NCBI RefSeq assembly: GCF_042665525.1
Contig: NZ_JBHTCQ010000002.1
Location: forward strand, 310,001-374,000
Source: Allobogoriella alba
GTDB lineage: Bacteria > Actinomycetota > Actinomycetes > Actinomycetales > Actinomycetaceae
Length of the DNA stretch: 64,000 nucleotides
Reading direction: 5' to 3'
The notes under the pieces were generated by a model. It was not told where the DNA came from. It saw only the letters and a program-made list of their open reading frames with translations, and did no database searches. Shown here piece after piece: positions 9,011 to 17,640 of this stretch. Both the position numbers and the translations under genes were made by a program. Position 1 is the first letter of the stretch; every line of letters starts with the position of its first letter.

Positions 9011-10229
9011 GGACGTGGGCATGTTCGTCAAAGACGCTCCGGGGTCACTTGTTGCGATCCATGGAAGCGACCAGACGGGAGACTGGTCGCACCGTGCTTT
9101 TGTGCCGCACCCGCTGCCGGAGCGCAGTCCTGAACTGACCGGCGCCACCTACCGCCGTGTCGCGGATGCACGTGCCGCTCTCGCCGCGCTCGACAGCACC
9201 GCCCGCCAGCTTCCTGACCCGACGTTGTTCCGCCAACCGGCGCTGCGGCGAGAGGCCCAGAGTACGAGTGCGTTGGAAGGCACGTACGCCCCGCTTGACC
9301 GGGTTCTGCGAGCCGACGAGGACGCACCCGGCGACCTGGAACTCACGGAGATCCTCAACTACGTGCGGATGGCCGAGCACGGCTATGGCTGGGTCGAGGA
9401 GGGGCGACCCCTCAACGCCACACTGCTGATGGACCTTCAGCGGATCCTCATGGCGGGAACACCCCTGGCCCCGACCAGCGGCGCGATCCGAGACATCCAG
9501 GTCGTTATCGGCGTTCGTGAGGGCGCACCCATGACAGCGCACGCCATCCACGCAGCCCGCTTCATTCCGCCGCCCCCTGGGCCGACGCTCGAGAGTGGTG
9601 TACGAGACCTGCTCTCGTGGATGGGGAGCGACCTCCGTCGGCATATCGATCCCGTCGTGTCGGCAGCAATGGCGCACTATCAGTTCGAGGCCCTCCATCC
9701 GTTCCGCGACGGCAATGGTCGTCTCGGGCGTCTGCTCATCGTGCTCCACCTCCTCCAGAACGGAGTCCTGCACGAGCCGACCCTGACCGTCTCGCGCTGG
9801 TTCGAGGCTCGCCGTGCCGACTACTACGACCGCCTCCTCGAGGTCAGTACCCGCGGCTCCTGGGACCCATTCATCTCGTTTTTTGCCGCGGGCCTGACCG
9901 ATGCCGCACAGGAGACGCGACGGCAGATGCTGGCGCTCAGCGAGGTTCGAGACGCACTTAAGGAATCCGTTCGCGAATCTCCGTTGCGCGCGGAGAGTGC
10001 GGTCGCGCTCATCGATATAGCGGTAGCACGGCCGTCCTTCACCGTTCGCCAGGTCGAGTCGGACCTCAATCTCTCCTACGGCCGAGCCAACAGGCTCGTC
10101 TCTCAGCTCACCGAGATCGGCATCCTCGAGGTCCTCGACCCGAACGCCTACAAGCGCCGGTTCATCGCGCCTCGCGTGCTCGACGTCCTCCTGGATCGAA
10201 CTGACCCGGGATCGGAGGCTCCGACGTGA
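9009..10229 (+). CDS. Fic-domain AMP-transferase with winged-helix C-terminus
   Basis: The 406-residue protein carries the complete Fic motif HPFRDGNGRLGR at residues 230-241, so it is predicted to transfer AMP (or another nucleotide moiety) to a protein hydroxyl. TSALEG at residues 86-91 matches the (S/T)xxxE(G/N) inhibitory helix of class II Fic proteins, so the enzyme should be autoinhibited. Residues ~320-400 form a winged helix-turn-helix (FTVRQVESDLNLSYGRANRL), common in this Fic group. No clear ribosome-binding site precedes GTG 9009, so the message is probably leaderless; ATG 9021 is an alternative. The stop overlaps the hsdR start (GTGA), which ties Fic output to restriction. Confidence 0.92.
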   Translation: MDVGMFVKDAPGSLVAIHGSDQTGDWSHRAFVPHPLPERSPELTGATYRRVADARAALAALDSTARQLPDPTLFRQPALRREAQSTSALEGTYAPLDRVLRADEDAPGDLELTEILNYVRMAEHGYGWVEEGRPLNATLLMDLQRILMAGTPLAPTSGAIRDIQVVIGVREGAPMTAHAIHAARFIPPPPGPTLESGVRDLLSWMGSDLRRHIDPVVSAAMAHYQFEALHPFRDGNGRLGRLLIVLHLLQNGVLHEPTLTVSRWFEARRADYYDRLLEVSTRGSWDPFISFFAAGLTDAAQETRRQMLALSEVRDALKESVRESPLRAESAVALIDIAVARPSFTVRQVESDLNLSYGRANRLVSQLTEIGILEVLDPNAYKRRFIAPRVLDVLLDRTDPGSEAPT

Positions 10230-13200
10230 GCAACTTCGACTTCATCAAGGCCGAGTGGCCGGAGATCCACGCCGACTGCCTTCGCGCCGAGAGCTACCTC
10301 CACTCGGACCCGCGGTCCGCGTGCTTCTATGCCAGGCGCTCCGTCGAGCTGCTCGTCGGATACATCTACGACGTCAACCGGCTCCGGCTCCCTTATCGCG
10401 ACGACCTGTCCGCCCTCATCAGCGCGCCAGCGTTCCGCAACAAGGTCGGTGGCCCGATCAGTCAGAAGCTCACCCTGATCCGCAAGGTCGGCAACCGCGC
10501 CGTCCACGATTCGCGCCCGATCAACCCGCAGACCGCACTCAACCTGCTTCGCGAGCTGCACCACGTCATGATCTGGGCGGCGTTCCGCTACTCGACCGAC
10601 CCCGCAGCGGTCCCGACTGGCGCAGTGTTCGATCCCGCCGTCGCCCGCCGGCGTGCGCCTCTCACCCGCGAGGAAGTCGCGAGGCTCGCCGAGCGGTTCC
10701 GTGCTCAGGACGAGCAGCACGCCCGCGAGCTCAAGGAACGCGATGATCTCGCCGCCGCGAAGGACGCCGAGATCGCCCGCCTCCGCGAGCAGATCAAGGC
10801 CGGTCAGGCAGCCGCACAACCGCTCGCCGACACCCGCGACTACACCGAGGCGCAGACCCGTGAGCACCTCATCGACGAGGACCTTCTGAGTGCCGGCTGG
10901 AACCTCACTGATGAGCGTGACCGCGAGTTCGAAGTCAGCGGGATGCCCAACGCGAATGGCGTCGGCTACGTCGACTACGTGCTCTGGGGAGCGGACGGAC
11001 TGCCGCTCGCCGTCGTCGAAGCGAAGCGCACCACCAAAGACGCCACGATCGGGCAGCAGCAGGCCAAGCTGTACGCCGACCGCCTGGAGGTCATGACAGG
11101 ACGCCGGCCCGTCACCTTCTTCACAAACGGCTATGAGACCTGGTTGTGGGACGACGGCGCCGGCTACCCGCCGCGAAAGGTCGAGGGGTTCCTCACCGCC
11201 GACGAGCTCGAGCTCATGATCCAGCGGCGGACAAGCCGCCAGGTGCTCGCCGACGTGCCGATCGACAGCGACATCGTGGAGCGTCACTACCAACAGCGCG
11301 CGATCCGTGCCATCGACGACGCATTCGCCAGGAAGCAACGGTCCGCGCTTCTCGTCATGGCGACAGGCACCGGCAAGACCCGTACGGTCATCGCGCTCGT
11401 CGATCAGCTCATGCGCGCGGGCTGGGTGAAGCGTGCGCTCTTCCTTGCCGACCGCACAGCACTGGTCAACCAAGCCGTCAGCGCCTTCAAGAAGCACCTG
11501 CCCAACGCCACCGCGGTCAACCTCGTCACGGACAAGGATGAGGAGGGACGGGTCTACGTATCGACGTACCCGACGATGCTCAACCTCATCAACGAGGTCG
11601 ATGGCGGCCGTCGGCGATTCGGCCCCGGCCACTTTGACCTCGTGGTCATAGACGAGGCGCACCGGTCCGTGTACCAGAAGTACCGGTCGATCTTCTCCTG
11701 GTTCGACTCCCTACTCGTCGGCCTCACCGCAACGCCAAAGAACGAGGTCGATCGGAACACCTACAGTCTCTTCGACCTCGAAGACGGTGTTCCTACCGAT
11801 GCTTACGGCCTCGACGAGGCAGTTCGGGAAGGGTTCCTCGTCCCTCCGGTAGCTGTGTCCGTCGGCACCAAATTCCTGCGTGAGGGCATCAAGTACGACG
11901 AGCTCTCCGAGGACGAGAAGGACGAGTGGGACGCCCTCGAGTGGGACGAGGGCGGTGACCCGCCGGACGTGGTCAGTGCAGAGGAGCTCAACCGATTCCT
12001 CTTCAATGCAGACACCGTCGACAAGGTGCTAGCGACACTCATGACCGACGGTCAGAAGGTCGCCGGCGGGGACCGAATCGGCAAGACGATCATCTTCGCG
12101 AAGAACCAGCGGCACGCGCTGTTCATCGAAGAGCGGTTTAACGTCAACTACCCCGAGCACGCCGGACACCTCGCCCGCGTCATCACACACGGAGTGCCCT
12201 ACGCGCAGACCCTCATCGACGACTTCTCGATCAAGGACAAGGCGCCACATATCGCCATCTCCGTGGACATGCTCGACACCGGCATCGACGTGCCTGAAGT
12301 CGTCAACCTGGTCTATTTCAAGCTCGTACGGTCCAAGACCAAGTTCTGGCAGATGCTCGGGCGCGGTACCCGACTTTGCCACGACCTCTTCGGGCCGGGA
12401 AGCGACAAGCGCAACTTCTACGTCTTCGACTTCTGCAGCAACCTCGAGTTCTTCAGCCAAGACCTACCCGACACCGACGGATCGTTGGAGAAGTCGCTGA
12501 GCGAGCGCCTCTTCGAGGCCCGGCTCGGTCTCGTCTCGGCGCTCGACCAAGACCACGCGGTAGACGACGAGGACCCGCCTGTGGGGAACGGCGAGACGTC
12601 CGACCGCGGATTGCGGGTCGACGTAGCTTGGGACCTCCACCGAATTGTGGGCGGCATGAACCCGCAGAACGTGCTGGTGCGTCGCTCGCGCCAATGGGTC
12701 GAGCGCTATTCGGACTGGAAATCGTGGACGAGGCTATCGCCACAGGATGCCGGCGACATTGCCGCCAACCTTGCAGGCCTTCCTTCGGCGGTTCGCGACG
12801 ACGACGAGGACGCCAAGCGGTTCGATCTCCTCTTGCTCAACATTCAGCTCGCCCGTGTCGAAGGCGACGTCCTGGCGTTCGAGCGGCTCCGCACCAACGT
12901 ACAAGGCCTGGCAGAGGCCCTGCTGACGCGGACAACCGTGCCCTCTATTCGCGCCCAGCAAGGACTCCTTGACCAGATCGTCGGTGACGAGTGGTGGGTC
13001 GACGTCACTCTGCCCATGCTCGAGATGGTGCGCCGTCGCGTGCGTGCCCTGGTGAAGTTCGTTGACAAGAAGGGACGCAACACCGTCTACGCGGACTTCG
13101 TCGACGAGGTCAGGGAAGGAACCGTGGTTGACCTGCCAGGCATAACGCCTGGTACCAACTGGGAGAGGTTCCGTGAGAAGGCGCGAACCTACCTCCGTCA

Positions 13201-13642
13201 ACACGAGAACCACGTTTCGCTGCAGCGCCTTCGCCGCAATCAGCCTCTGACCGCAGGGGACCTCGGTGAGCTTGAGCGGATGCTTGTCGAGTCTGGGACC
13301 GGAACCGAAGAGGACGTCGCTCTGGCCCGGGAGAACTCTCACGGGCTCGGGCTCTTCATTCGGTCCCTGGTCGGGCTCGATCGGCAGGCGGCAACCGAGG
13401 CATTCAGCCATTACCTCGTCGACGGTATGTTCACTGCGAACCAACTCGACTTCGTCCACCTCATCATCGAGCACCTCACCGCCAACGGCGTTCTGGACGT
13501 TGCGCGACTCTACGAGTCGCCGTTCGTCGACGAGGCGCCGCAGGGTCCGGATCAGATCTTCAGCGAAGACCAGGTTGACGACATCGTGCGGATCCTTGGT
13601 GAGGTGCGGGCCAATGCCCAGCCTGAGTTGACGGTGGCCTGA
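10226..13642 (+). CDS. hsdR: Type I restriction enzyme R subunit (DUF4145-nuclease-helicase)
   Basis: This 1138-residue translocase and endonuclease cuts unmethylated DNA. An N-terminal DUF4145-like helical domain (residues ~1-130) and a charged coiled coil (~145-195) precede the HsdR_N nuclease. The nuclease has the PD-(D/E)XK elements GYVDYVLWG (~246) and VVEAKRTT (~262). The SF2 helicase follows: Walker A MATGTGKTRTV (~375), DEAH (~475), GLTATP (~498), and motif VI in QMLGRGTRLC (~710). The C-terminal EcoEI_R-type domain reaches the end. The start is GTG 10226, overlapping the fic stop by 4 nt. It is separated from hsdMS by 3.1 kb of inserted genes, so it must be expressed from the fic promoter. 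Confidence 0.95.
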   Translation: MSNFDFIKAEWPEIHADCLRAESYLHSDPRSACFYARRSVELLVGYIYDVNRLRLPYRDDLSALISAPAFRNKVGGPISQKLTLIRKVGNRAVHDSRPINPQTALNLLRELHHVMIWAAFRYSTDPAAVPTGAVFDPAVARRRAPLTREEVARLAERFRAQDEQHARELKERDDLAAAKDAEIARLREQIKAGQAAAQPLADTRDYTEAQTREHLIDEDLLSAGWNLTDERDREFEVSGMPNANGVGYVDYVLWGADGLPLAVVEAKRTTKDATIGQQQAKLYADRLEVMTGRRPVTFFTNGYETWLWDDGAGYPPRKVEGFLTADELELMIQRRTSRQVLADVPIDSDIVERHYQQRAIRAIDDAFARKQRSALLVMATGTGKTRTVIALVDQLMRAGWVKRALFLADRTALVNQAVSAFKKHLPNATAVNLVTDKDEEGRVYVSTYPTMLNLINEVDGGRRRFGPGHFDLVVIDEAHRSVYQKYRSIFSWFDSLLVGLTATPKNEVDRNTYSLFDLEDGVPTDAYGLDEAVREGFLVPPVAVSVGTKFLREGIKYDELSEDEKDEWDALEWDEGGDPPDVVSAEELNRFLFNADTVDKVLATLMTDGQKVAGGDRIGKTIIFAKNQRHALFIEERFNVNYPEHAGHLARVITHGVPYAQTLIDDFSIKDKAPHIAISVDMLDTGIDVPEVVNLVYFKLVRSKTKFWQMLGRGTRLCHDLFGPGSDKRNFYVFDFCSNLEFFSQDLPDTDGSLEKSLSERLFEARLGLVSALDQDHAVDDEDPPVGNGETSDRGLRVDVAWDLHRIVGGMNPQNVLVRRSRQWVERYSDWKSWTRLSPQDAGDIAANLAGLPSAVRDDDEDAKRFDLLLLNIQLARVEGDVLAFERLRTNVQGLAEALLTRTTVPSIRAQQGLLDQIVGDEWWVDVTLPMLEMVRRRVRALVKFVDKKGRNTVYADFVDEVREGTVVDLPGITPGTNWERFREKARTYLRQHENHVSLQRLRRNQPLTAGDLGELERMLVESGTGTEEDVALARENSHGLGLFIRSLVGLDRQAATEAFSHYLVDGMFTANQLDFVHLIIEHLTANGVLDVARLYESPFVDEAPQGPDQIFSEDQVDDIVRILGEVRANAQPELTVA

Positions 13643-13734
13643 CGCTCCCGGAGAGTCCGCCGGACTGGTTCGTTTCCTTGCCTAGGAAGTCGCGATGCCT
13701 CGTGCTGACGGACCCTGGCCCGATCCGTCGGGTC

Positions 13735-14508
13735 TCACGCCGGGATTCGGGGTGTGTTTGGCCCGTCCCGCCGTGGGAGCAGGTTCTTGGCGGTGACTGT
13801 CTGTACAAACCAATAGAATGATCCGGCGTCACCAACCTCAGGACCTCCTGCCGTGAGGCGTGTTGGTTCCTCGCCGGCACGTGGTTGTCGAGGCACGAGG
13901 TCCATGGGCGCGGGGTACTTCATTTGAGACCGGCAGAACGATGTAGCAGTAAGCCACAAGCGGCCGCCGTCCCATAGTGGTTCCACCTTCGGATCTCCTA
14001 CTCCGCGTTGCGATTGTGGCGGCCAGTACGGATTGTCGTACGACACGACAATGTCGACGTCCCACGCCATGTTCGGACCGAAGATGGTTGATTGCCTGTA
14101 GCCTGCTCGGCCCTCGACGAGTGTGGGAGCGGCGGTGGCCACGCTGGCTCGGAAGCGTTCGCGCTGTAATGCCCAGCTCCAACGCAATCTCGCCACGAGC
14201 CATGATCTCGGACCGATCGACTCACCGTCGAGTCGGGCTCCCTTCTTTGGAACGGCGTGTTCAACGACATGCCCCGCACTCCTGGCGTGTGCGACCGCCT
14301 GCCGATCGACCTTGACGTGAAACCTATGCCCAGCGAAGGAATGGCCTGGCCCATGGAGTGAGAGATGCATTGTGTCGCCAGCGTTTCCGAGAGCGTCCAG
14401 GTAGAAGCCGCTCCGCTTGGCCGTGATCCGCCACGCCGAACCAAGTGCGGGTGAGTCATTTGCGGTTCTCACGAGAAAGATCTGTCTATTGCGCGTGCTG
14501 CCGCTCAC
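13735..14508 (-). CDS. Uncharacterised protein downstream of hsdR
   Basis: The 257-residue soluble protein converges on hsdR with a 92-nt gap. It has a conserved-looking N-terminal block (residues ~10-70) with alternating hydrophobic and Gly/His residues, and a Trp/Pro-rich segment around YWPPQSQRG (~160). No signal peptide, transmembrane segment or known catalytic motif is visible. The start is the GTG at 14508; an internal start is possible. Its position between hsdR and a toxin-antitoxin-like gene suggests a defence-island passenger, but I do not recognise the family. Confidence 0.6.
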   Translation of the reverse strand: MSGSTRNRQIFLVRTANDSPALGSAWRITAKRSGFYLDALGNAGDTMHLSLHGPGHSFAGHRFHVKVDRQAVAHARSAGHVVEHAVPKKGARLDGESIGPRSWLVARLRWSWALQRERFRASVATAAPTLVEGRAGYRQSTIFGPNMAWDVDIVVSYDNPYWPPQSQRGVGDPKVEPLWDGGRLWLTATSFCRSQMKYPAPMDLVPRQPRAGEEPTRLTAGGPEVGDAGSFYWFVQTVTAKNLLPRRDGPNTPRIPA

Positions 14509-14757
14509 GGGATGAGAATAGCCGTCGGCCGTTGACGATTTGCCCGATTCGGTCGTGTGACTCCTTACGGTCCGACCTGGTCGGCGGCAGAAGTGATCGA
14601 TGTAGGGAACCTAGATTTGGCGGCGATTGGCGTGTGTAGCCGATGGCACGTCACTACGAGTCCGCGTGCCTTCTGGAGCTCCGTCGCCTCGACAACGGTC
14701 GCTACACCGGGATTCCCATCTGCCGCCGCGACGATGTATCACGGATACCGTTGGCCC

Positions 14758-15198
14758 ATGGAGGTTCTACGAGACGCGCGCGTCCGTGCTGGCATGACTC
14801 AGCAGGAACTCGCCGACGTCTCCGGGGTTGCCCGCGCCAACATCGCGGCCTACGAGTCGGGCGCACGGCCCTTGACGCCCGCGATGAATGCCCGATTGCT
14901 GGCCGCGATCCGGCGTCCCTCGGACAGCCTCGCGGAGCATGCGGACGAGGTCCGGGCGATCCTCGCCGCAGCCGGGGCGAGGAACCCGCGTGTCTTCGGC
15001 TCCGTTGCGCGCGGGACGGACTCCGCCACGTCCGACATCGACCTCGTGGTCGATCTCGACGGCGATGCCGATGCCTTCACGCTGGCAGGCGCATGGCGGC
15101 GAGTCGTCGACCTTGTCGGGCATCACGTCGACCTCGTGCCGTCGTCGGGCCTGGAGGCTAGGCGCTCGAGGATCCTGGACGAAGCCATCCCGCTGTGA
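14758..15198 (+). CDS. XRE helix-turn-helix fused to MNT-type nucleotidyltransferase
   Basis: Residues ~3-40 (RDARVRAGMTQQELADVSGV) form an XRE/Cro DNA-binding domain. Residues ~75-140 form a minimal nucleotidyltransferase with GS (81-82), then DID (93-95) and a third Asp at 125 (HVDLV). MNT proteins of this type are antitoxins that AMPylate HEPN toxins, and XRE fusion provides autoregulation. The start ATG 14758 matches the domain edge; an earlier in-frame ATG at 14734 is possible. No intact HEPN partner follows: only a 42-codon open frame overlaps the stop. The gene is therefore either a solo regulator or an orphaned antitoxin. Confidence 0.8.
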   Translation: MEVLRDARVRAGMTQQELADVSGVARANIAAYESGARPLTPAMNARLLAAIRRPSDSLAEHADEVRAILAAAGARNPRVFGSVARGTDSATSDIDLVVDLDGDADAFTLAGAWRRVVDLVGHHVDLVPSSGLEARRSRILDEAIPL

Positions 15199-15323
15199 CC
15201 GGCGAGGACGGTGCCAGGGTTTCGCGCACCTCGCAGAGACGTGTCGAGATCGCTGGTGTCTACGGCGAACGGACGGTGGCGGCCATCGATGCATCGAGCA
15301 CGCCGCTATGGCGGATCGCCTGA
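15195..15323 (+). pseudogene. Possible remnant of the HEPN toxin partner
   Basis: A 42-codon frame starts with GTG overlapping the stop of the XRE-nucleotidyltransferase gene by 4 nt, as expected for a coupled toxin gene. It is far shorter than the ~110-140 residues of DUF86/HEPN toxins and lacks the RxxxxH motif. The end (PLWRIA) loosely resembles the end of HEPN proteins. It may be an internally deleted toxin or simply a chance frame. Confidence 0.2.
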
Positions 15324-15447
15324 TCGCCCGAGGAGCTCACGGCGACGACGGAGAGGCAGTTTGGCTCGACACCTTGGCGCCGCCGGCGGATGGGTGATGC
15401 GTTCGTGGTGACTGTCCGCCGCACGTCCGGCCCGGCTCCGCGCCGTC

Positions 15448-16404
15448 TCAGTCGGCTCTGGAAATGGCCCGTGCGGCGACGTATGCGTTGAGTACGACCT
15501 CGAGATTCCTGCCTTTCGTGACGGCTGTGGGGATCGGACTCGGGTGAGGGGAGTCGATGACGAGCACGCCACGCTGGGTCAGATCGCCCACCAAACCGGA
15601 CACCGCGGCTTGAGCTTTGTTACCCATGGGAACGACGACCCGCACGGCGGGCATCAGGTCCAGGAGTTCTAACAGGTAGCCGCGGCCGGCCTTCACATCC
15701 GCGAGGCCGGGGGCCTTGACCTTTGCGCCCTCACCTACCTGCCAAGGAACGGCATTCCAGTGAAGCCCCTGGTTACGGGGTAGGCCACTGTCGCGGTAAG
15801 CGACCCACATGTTCTTCGCGGTCTCGTCGTTGTTGTCGACCGAGATCATTCCTGAGGTGACTGCCTTCGGCCCCGGCGATTCAAGCAAGAAGAGGACACG
15901 TGAGCGGATACCGCCTGAGTCCGGGTCGACATACGGCACCGGCGCGCCCACTTGCTTGCCGATCTGGTGGACGAACTCATTGATTGGCGCGATGTGCGGC
16001 TCCCAAAGCCTGGCCTGCTTAGCGGCCAGGAAGCCGGGATCGCCGTGCATCTTCGGTTCCGTGGAAAAGTTCGTCGGCAGGTTGATGGCGGCAGGTGCCG
16101 CCTTTGATGCGGGTGGATTGTCGCCGGCGTAGACATCTGGGCGCTTGCGGACAGCAGCGAGGACGTCTCTCCACTCCGCACGCAAACTGTCTCCTCCAAC
16201 GTGGTGGTCGACGCTCGCCAGGAAGAAGGCCCAGCCCTTGAGTAGGTCTACGCCGCACCAGTCCGGCACCTGGCCACGAACCAGGTAGGAGTTTCGCGCG
16301 GGTCCGATGAGCCTCCCGAGTTCCTCGGGAGTCTTGGCCAGGCGCAGATAGCCGTCGTACTCCCGCGCCCACGCGACCTCGTCGTGGGTGGCCCACTCAG
16401 CCAT
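15448..16404 (-). CDS. Uracil-DNA-glycosylase-superfamily protein in defence island
   Basis: This protein of about 318 residues has a UDG-fold C-terminal half. VLFLLESPGPKA (~residue 170) matches motif 1, with ESPG in place of GEAPG. HWNAVPW (~210) follows, and DSPHPSPIP (~283) matches the HPS motif. The N-terminal ~130 residues are an unrecognised helical domain. Start ATG 16404 (MAEWATHDEV) was chosen because GGGAGAGG lies 9 nt upstream; the longer frame lacks a ribosome-binding site. The family removes or recognises altered bases. Given its neighbours, it could act on modified phage DNA, but a housekeeping repair role is not excluded. Confidence 0.75.
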   Translation of the reverse strand: MAEWATHDEVAWAREYDGYLRLAKTPEELGRLIGPARNSYLVRGQVPDWCGVDLLKGWAFFLASVDHHVGGDSLRAEWRDVLAAVRKRPDVYAGDNPPASKAAPAAINLPTNFSTEPKMHGDPGFLAAKQARLWEPHIAPINEFVHQIGKQVGAPVPYVDPDSGGIRSRVLFLLESPGPKAVTSGMISVDNNDETAKNMWVAYRDSGLPRNQGLHWNAVPWQVGEGAKVKAPGLADVKAGRGYLLELLDLMPAVRVVVPMGNKAQAAVSGLVGDLTQRGVLVIDSPHPSPIPTAVTKGRNLEVVLNAYVAARAISRAD

Positions 16405-16628
16405 GCTCGTCTGCCTCTCCCGCCGTCCCGAATGCTGTCGCCCAATGTTGCAGTATCGCGCCATCCACCTGGCGACCACGCGACACGTGGGCGCGACCCG
16501 TTGAAGTCTGCGTGAGCCAGCGTGGATTGCCATTGGCGCGCCCGCGAACCTGGGGCGCCGCGGGCGCGTTGTCGACGCCCGGGTATTGGAGTGGTGGGGG
16601 CATCACCTTCCAGCAGTAGCCTCCGCAG

Positions 16629-17510
16629 GTGGGTCTGGACCTGAACCTCCTGCGTGTTCTGGTCGCCGTCATCGAAGAGGGCACCTTGACGGCGGCCGCC
16701 GAACGGCTGCACGTCACGCAGCCATCGGTGAGCCATTCCCTTCGGCGGCTCCGACGCGCGACCCACGACGACCTCTTCGTGAAGAAGGGACGCCTGGTGC
16801 AGCCGACTCGCGTCGCCTTGGAGCTGTACGCGCAGTTCGGGGACATCCCGCGCCGGCTCGACGACGCCTTCGGTCGCGCGGCGGTCTTCGATCCGTCCTC
16901 GAGCGACCGGGTCTTCCGCGTCGGGCTCACTGACCTGGGCGAGATCACCGTCCTGTCGCCCCTCGTCCGGCAGCTGCAGCAGCGGGCGCCGCGCACCGGT
17001 GTGGAGGTCATGCGCGTGCAGATCGACACCCTCGAGGACCAGCTCGCCACCGGGCAGCTCGACGTGGCGGTCGCCTCGTGGAAGCCGGAGGGCCGGCTTG
17101 CGTCCATCCCGATGCGGCAGGAGACCTACGTATGCATCGCGCAGCGCGGCATGTTCGGCGCCGACGGCCCGACCGTCGAGGAGGTCGAGCGCACGCCGCG
17201 GGCCCAGGTCTCCCCGTCCACCGGACACGTGACGCCGTCGTACCTGTGGGAGTCGACGCCGCCCGGGTCGGCGACCGTCCAGAGCTTCGCGGCGATCCCG
17301 CCGCTGCTCGCCTCCAACCGGATGCTCTCCGTGGTGCCCTCGATCGTCGCACCCGACTGGACTGAGCGGTGGCCGCTCGAGAGCTGGACGCTGCCGGTCG
17401 AGCTCCCGGACGTGATCGTGTACTGCCACGTGCGGGCCGGCCCGCTGCAGCCCGCGCAGCGCTGGTTCATGCGTCAGGTCATGGAGGCCGCCCACTCGGC
17501 CTGGGAGTGA
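16629..17510 (+). CDS. LysR-family transcriptional regulator
   Basis: The 293-residue protein has the LysR winged helix at residues 3-60 (LNLLRVLVAVIEEGTLTAAAERLHVTQPSVS). A type 2 periplasmic-binding-like effector domain spans ~90-290. It is encoded on the same strand and 130 nt upstream of the enolase-superfamily/Tct operon, an unusual but known arrangement for a local activator. It should sense a carboxylate from that pathway. The start is GTG 16629, with only a weak ribosome-binding site. Confidence 0.9.
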   Translation: MGLDLNLLRVLVAVIEEGTLTAAAERLHVTQPSVSHSLRRLRRATHDDLFVKKGRLVQPTRVALELYAQFGDIPRRLDDAFGRAAVFDPSSSDRVFRVGLTDLGEITVLSPLVRQLQQRAPRTGVEVMRVQIDTLEDQLATGQLDVAVASWKPEGRLASIPMRQETYVCIAQRGMFGADGPTVEEVERTPRAQVSPSTGHVTPSYLWESTPPGSATVQSFAAIPPLLASNRMLSVVPSIVAPDWTERWPLESWTLPVELPDVIVYCHVRAGPLQPAQRWFMRQVMEAAHSAWE

Positions 17511-17524
17511 CCCATGAACACTGT

Positions 17525-17553
17525 CTATGAATAACCCCAAAAATCTTTCGTAG
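17525..17553 (+). promoter_or_regulatory. Candidate LysR operator upstream of the Tct operon
   Basis: An A/T-rich patch, rare in this DNA, carries the imperfect inverted repeat CTATGAA (17525-17531) and TTCGTAG (17547-17553). The 15-nt spacer and 6/7 match suit a LysR dimer site. It lies about 90 nt before the first operon gene. Confidence 0.3.
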
Positions 17554-17640
17554 TGCTGAGGGATCCCCGCGGATACGTTGTGGCGCATCCCGGGGCACCG
17601 CCGCTCCGGACCGTTCGACGGCGAACGATCGAGGAGCACC

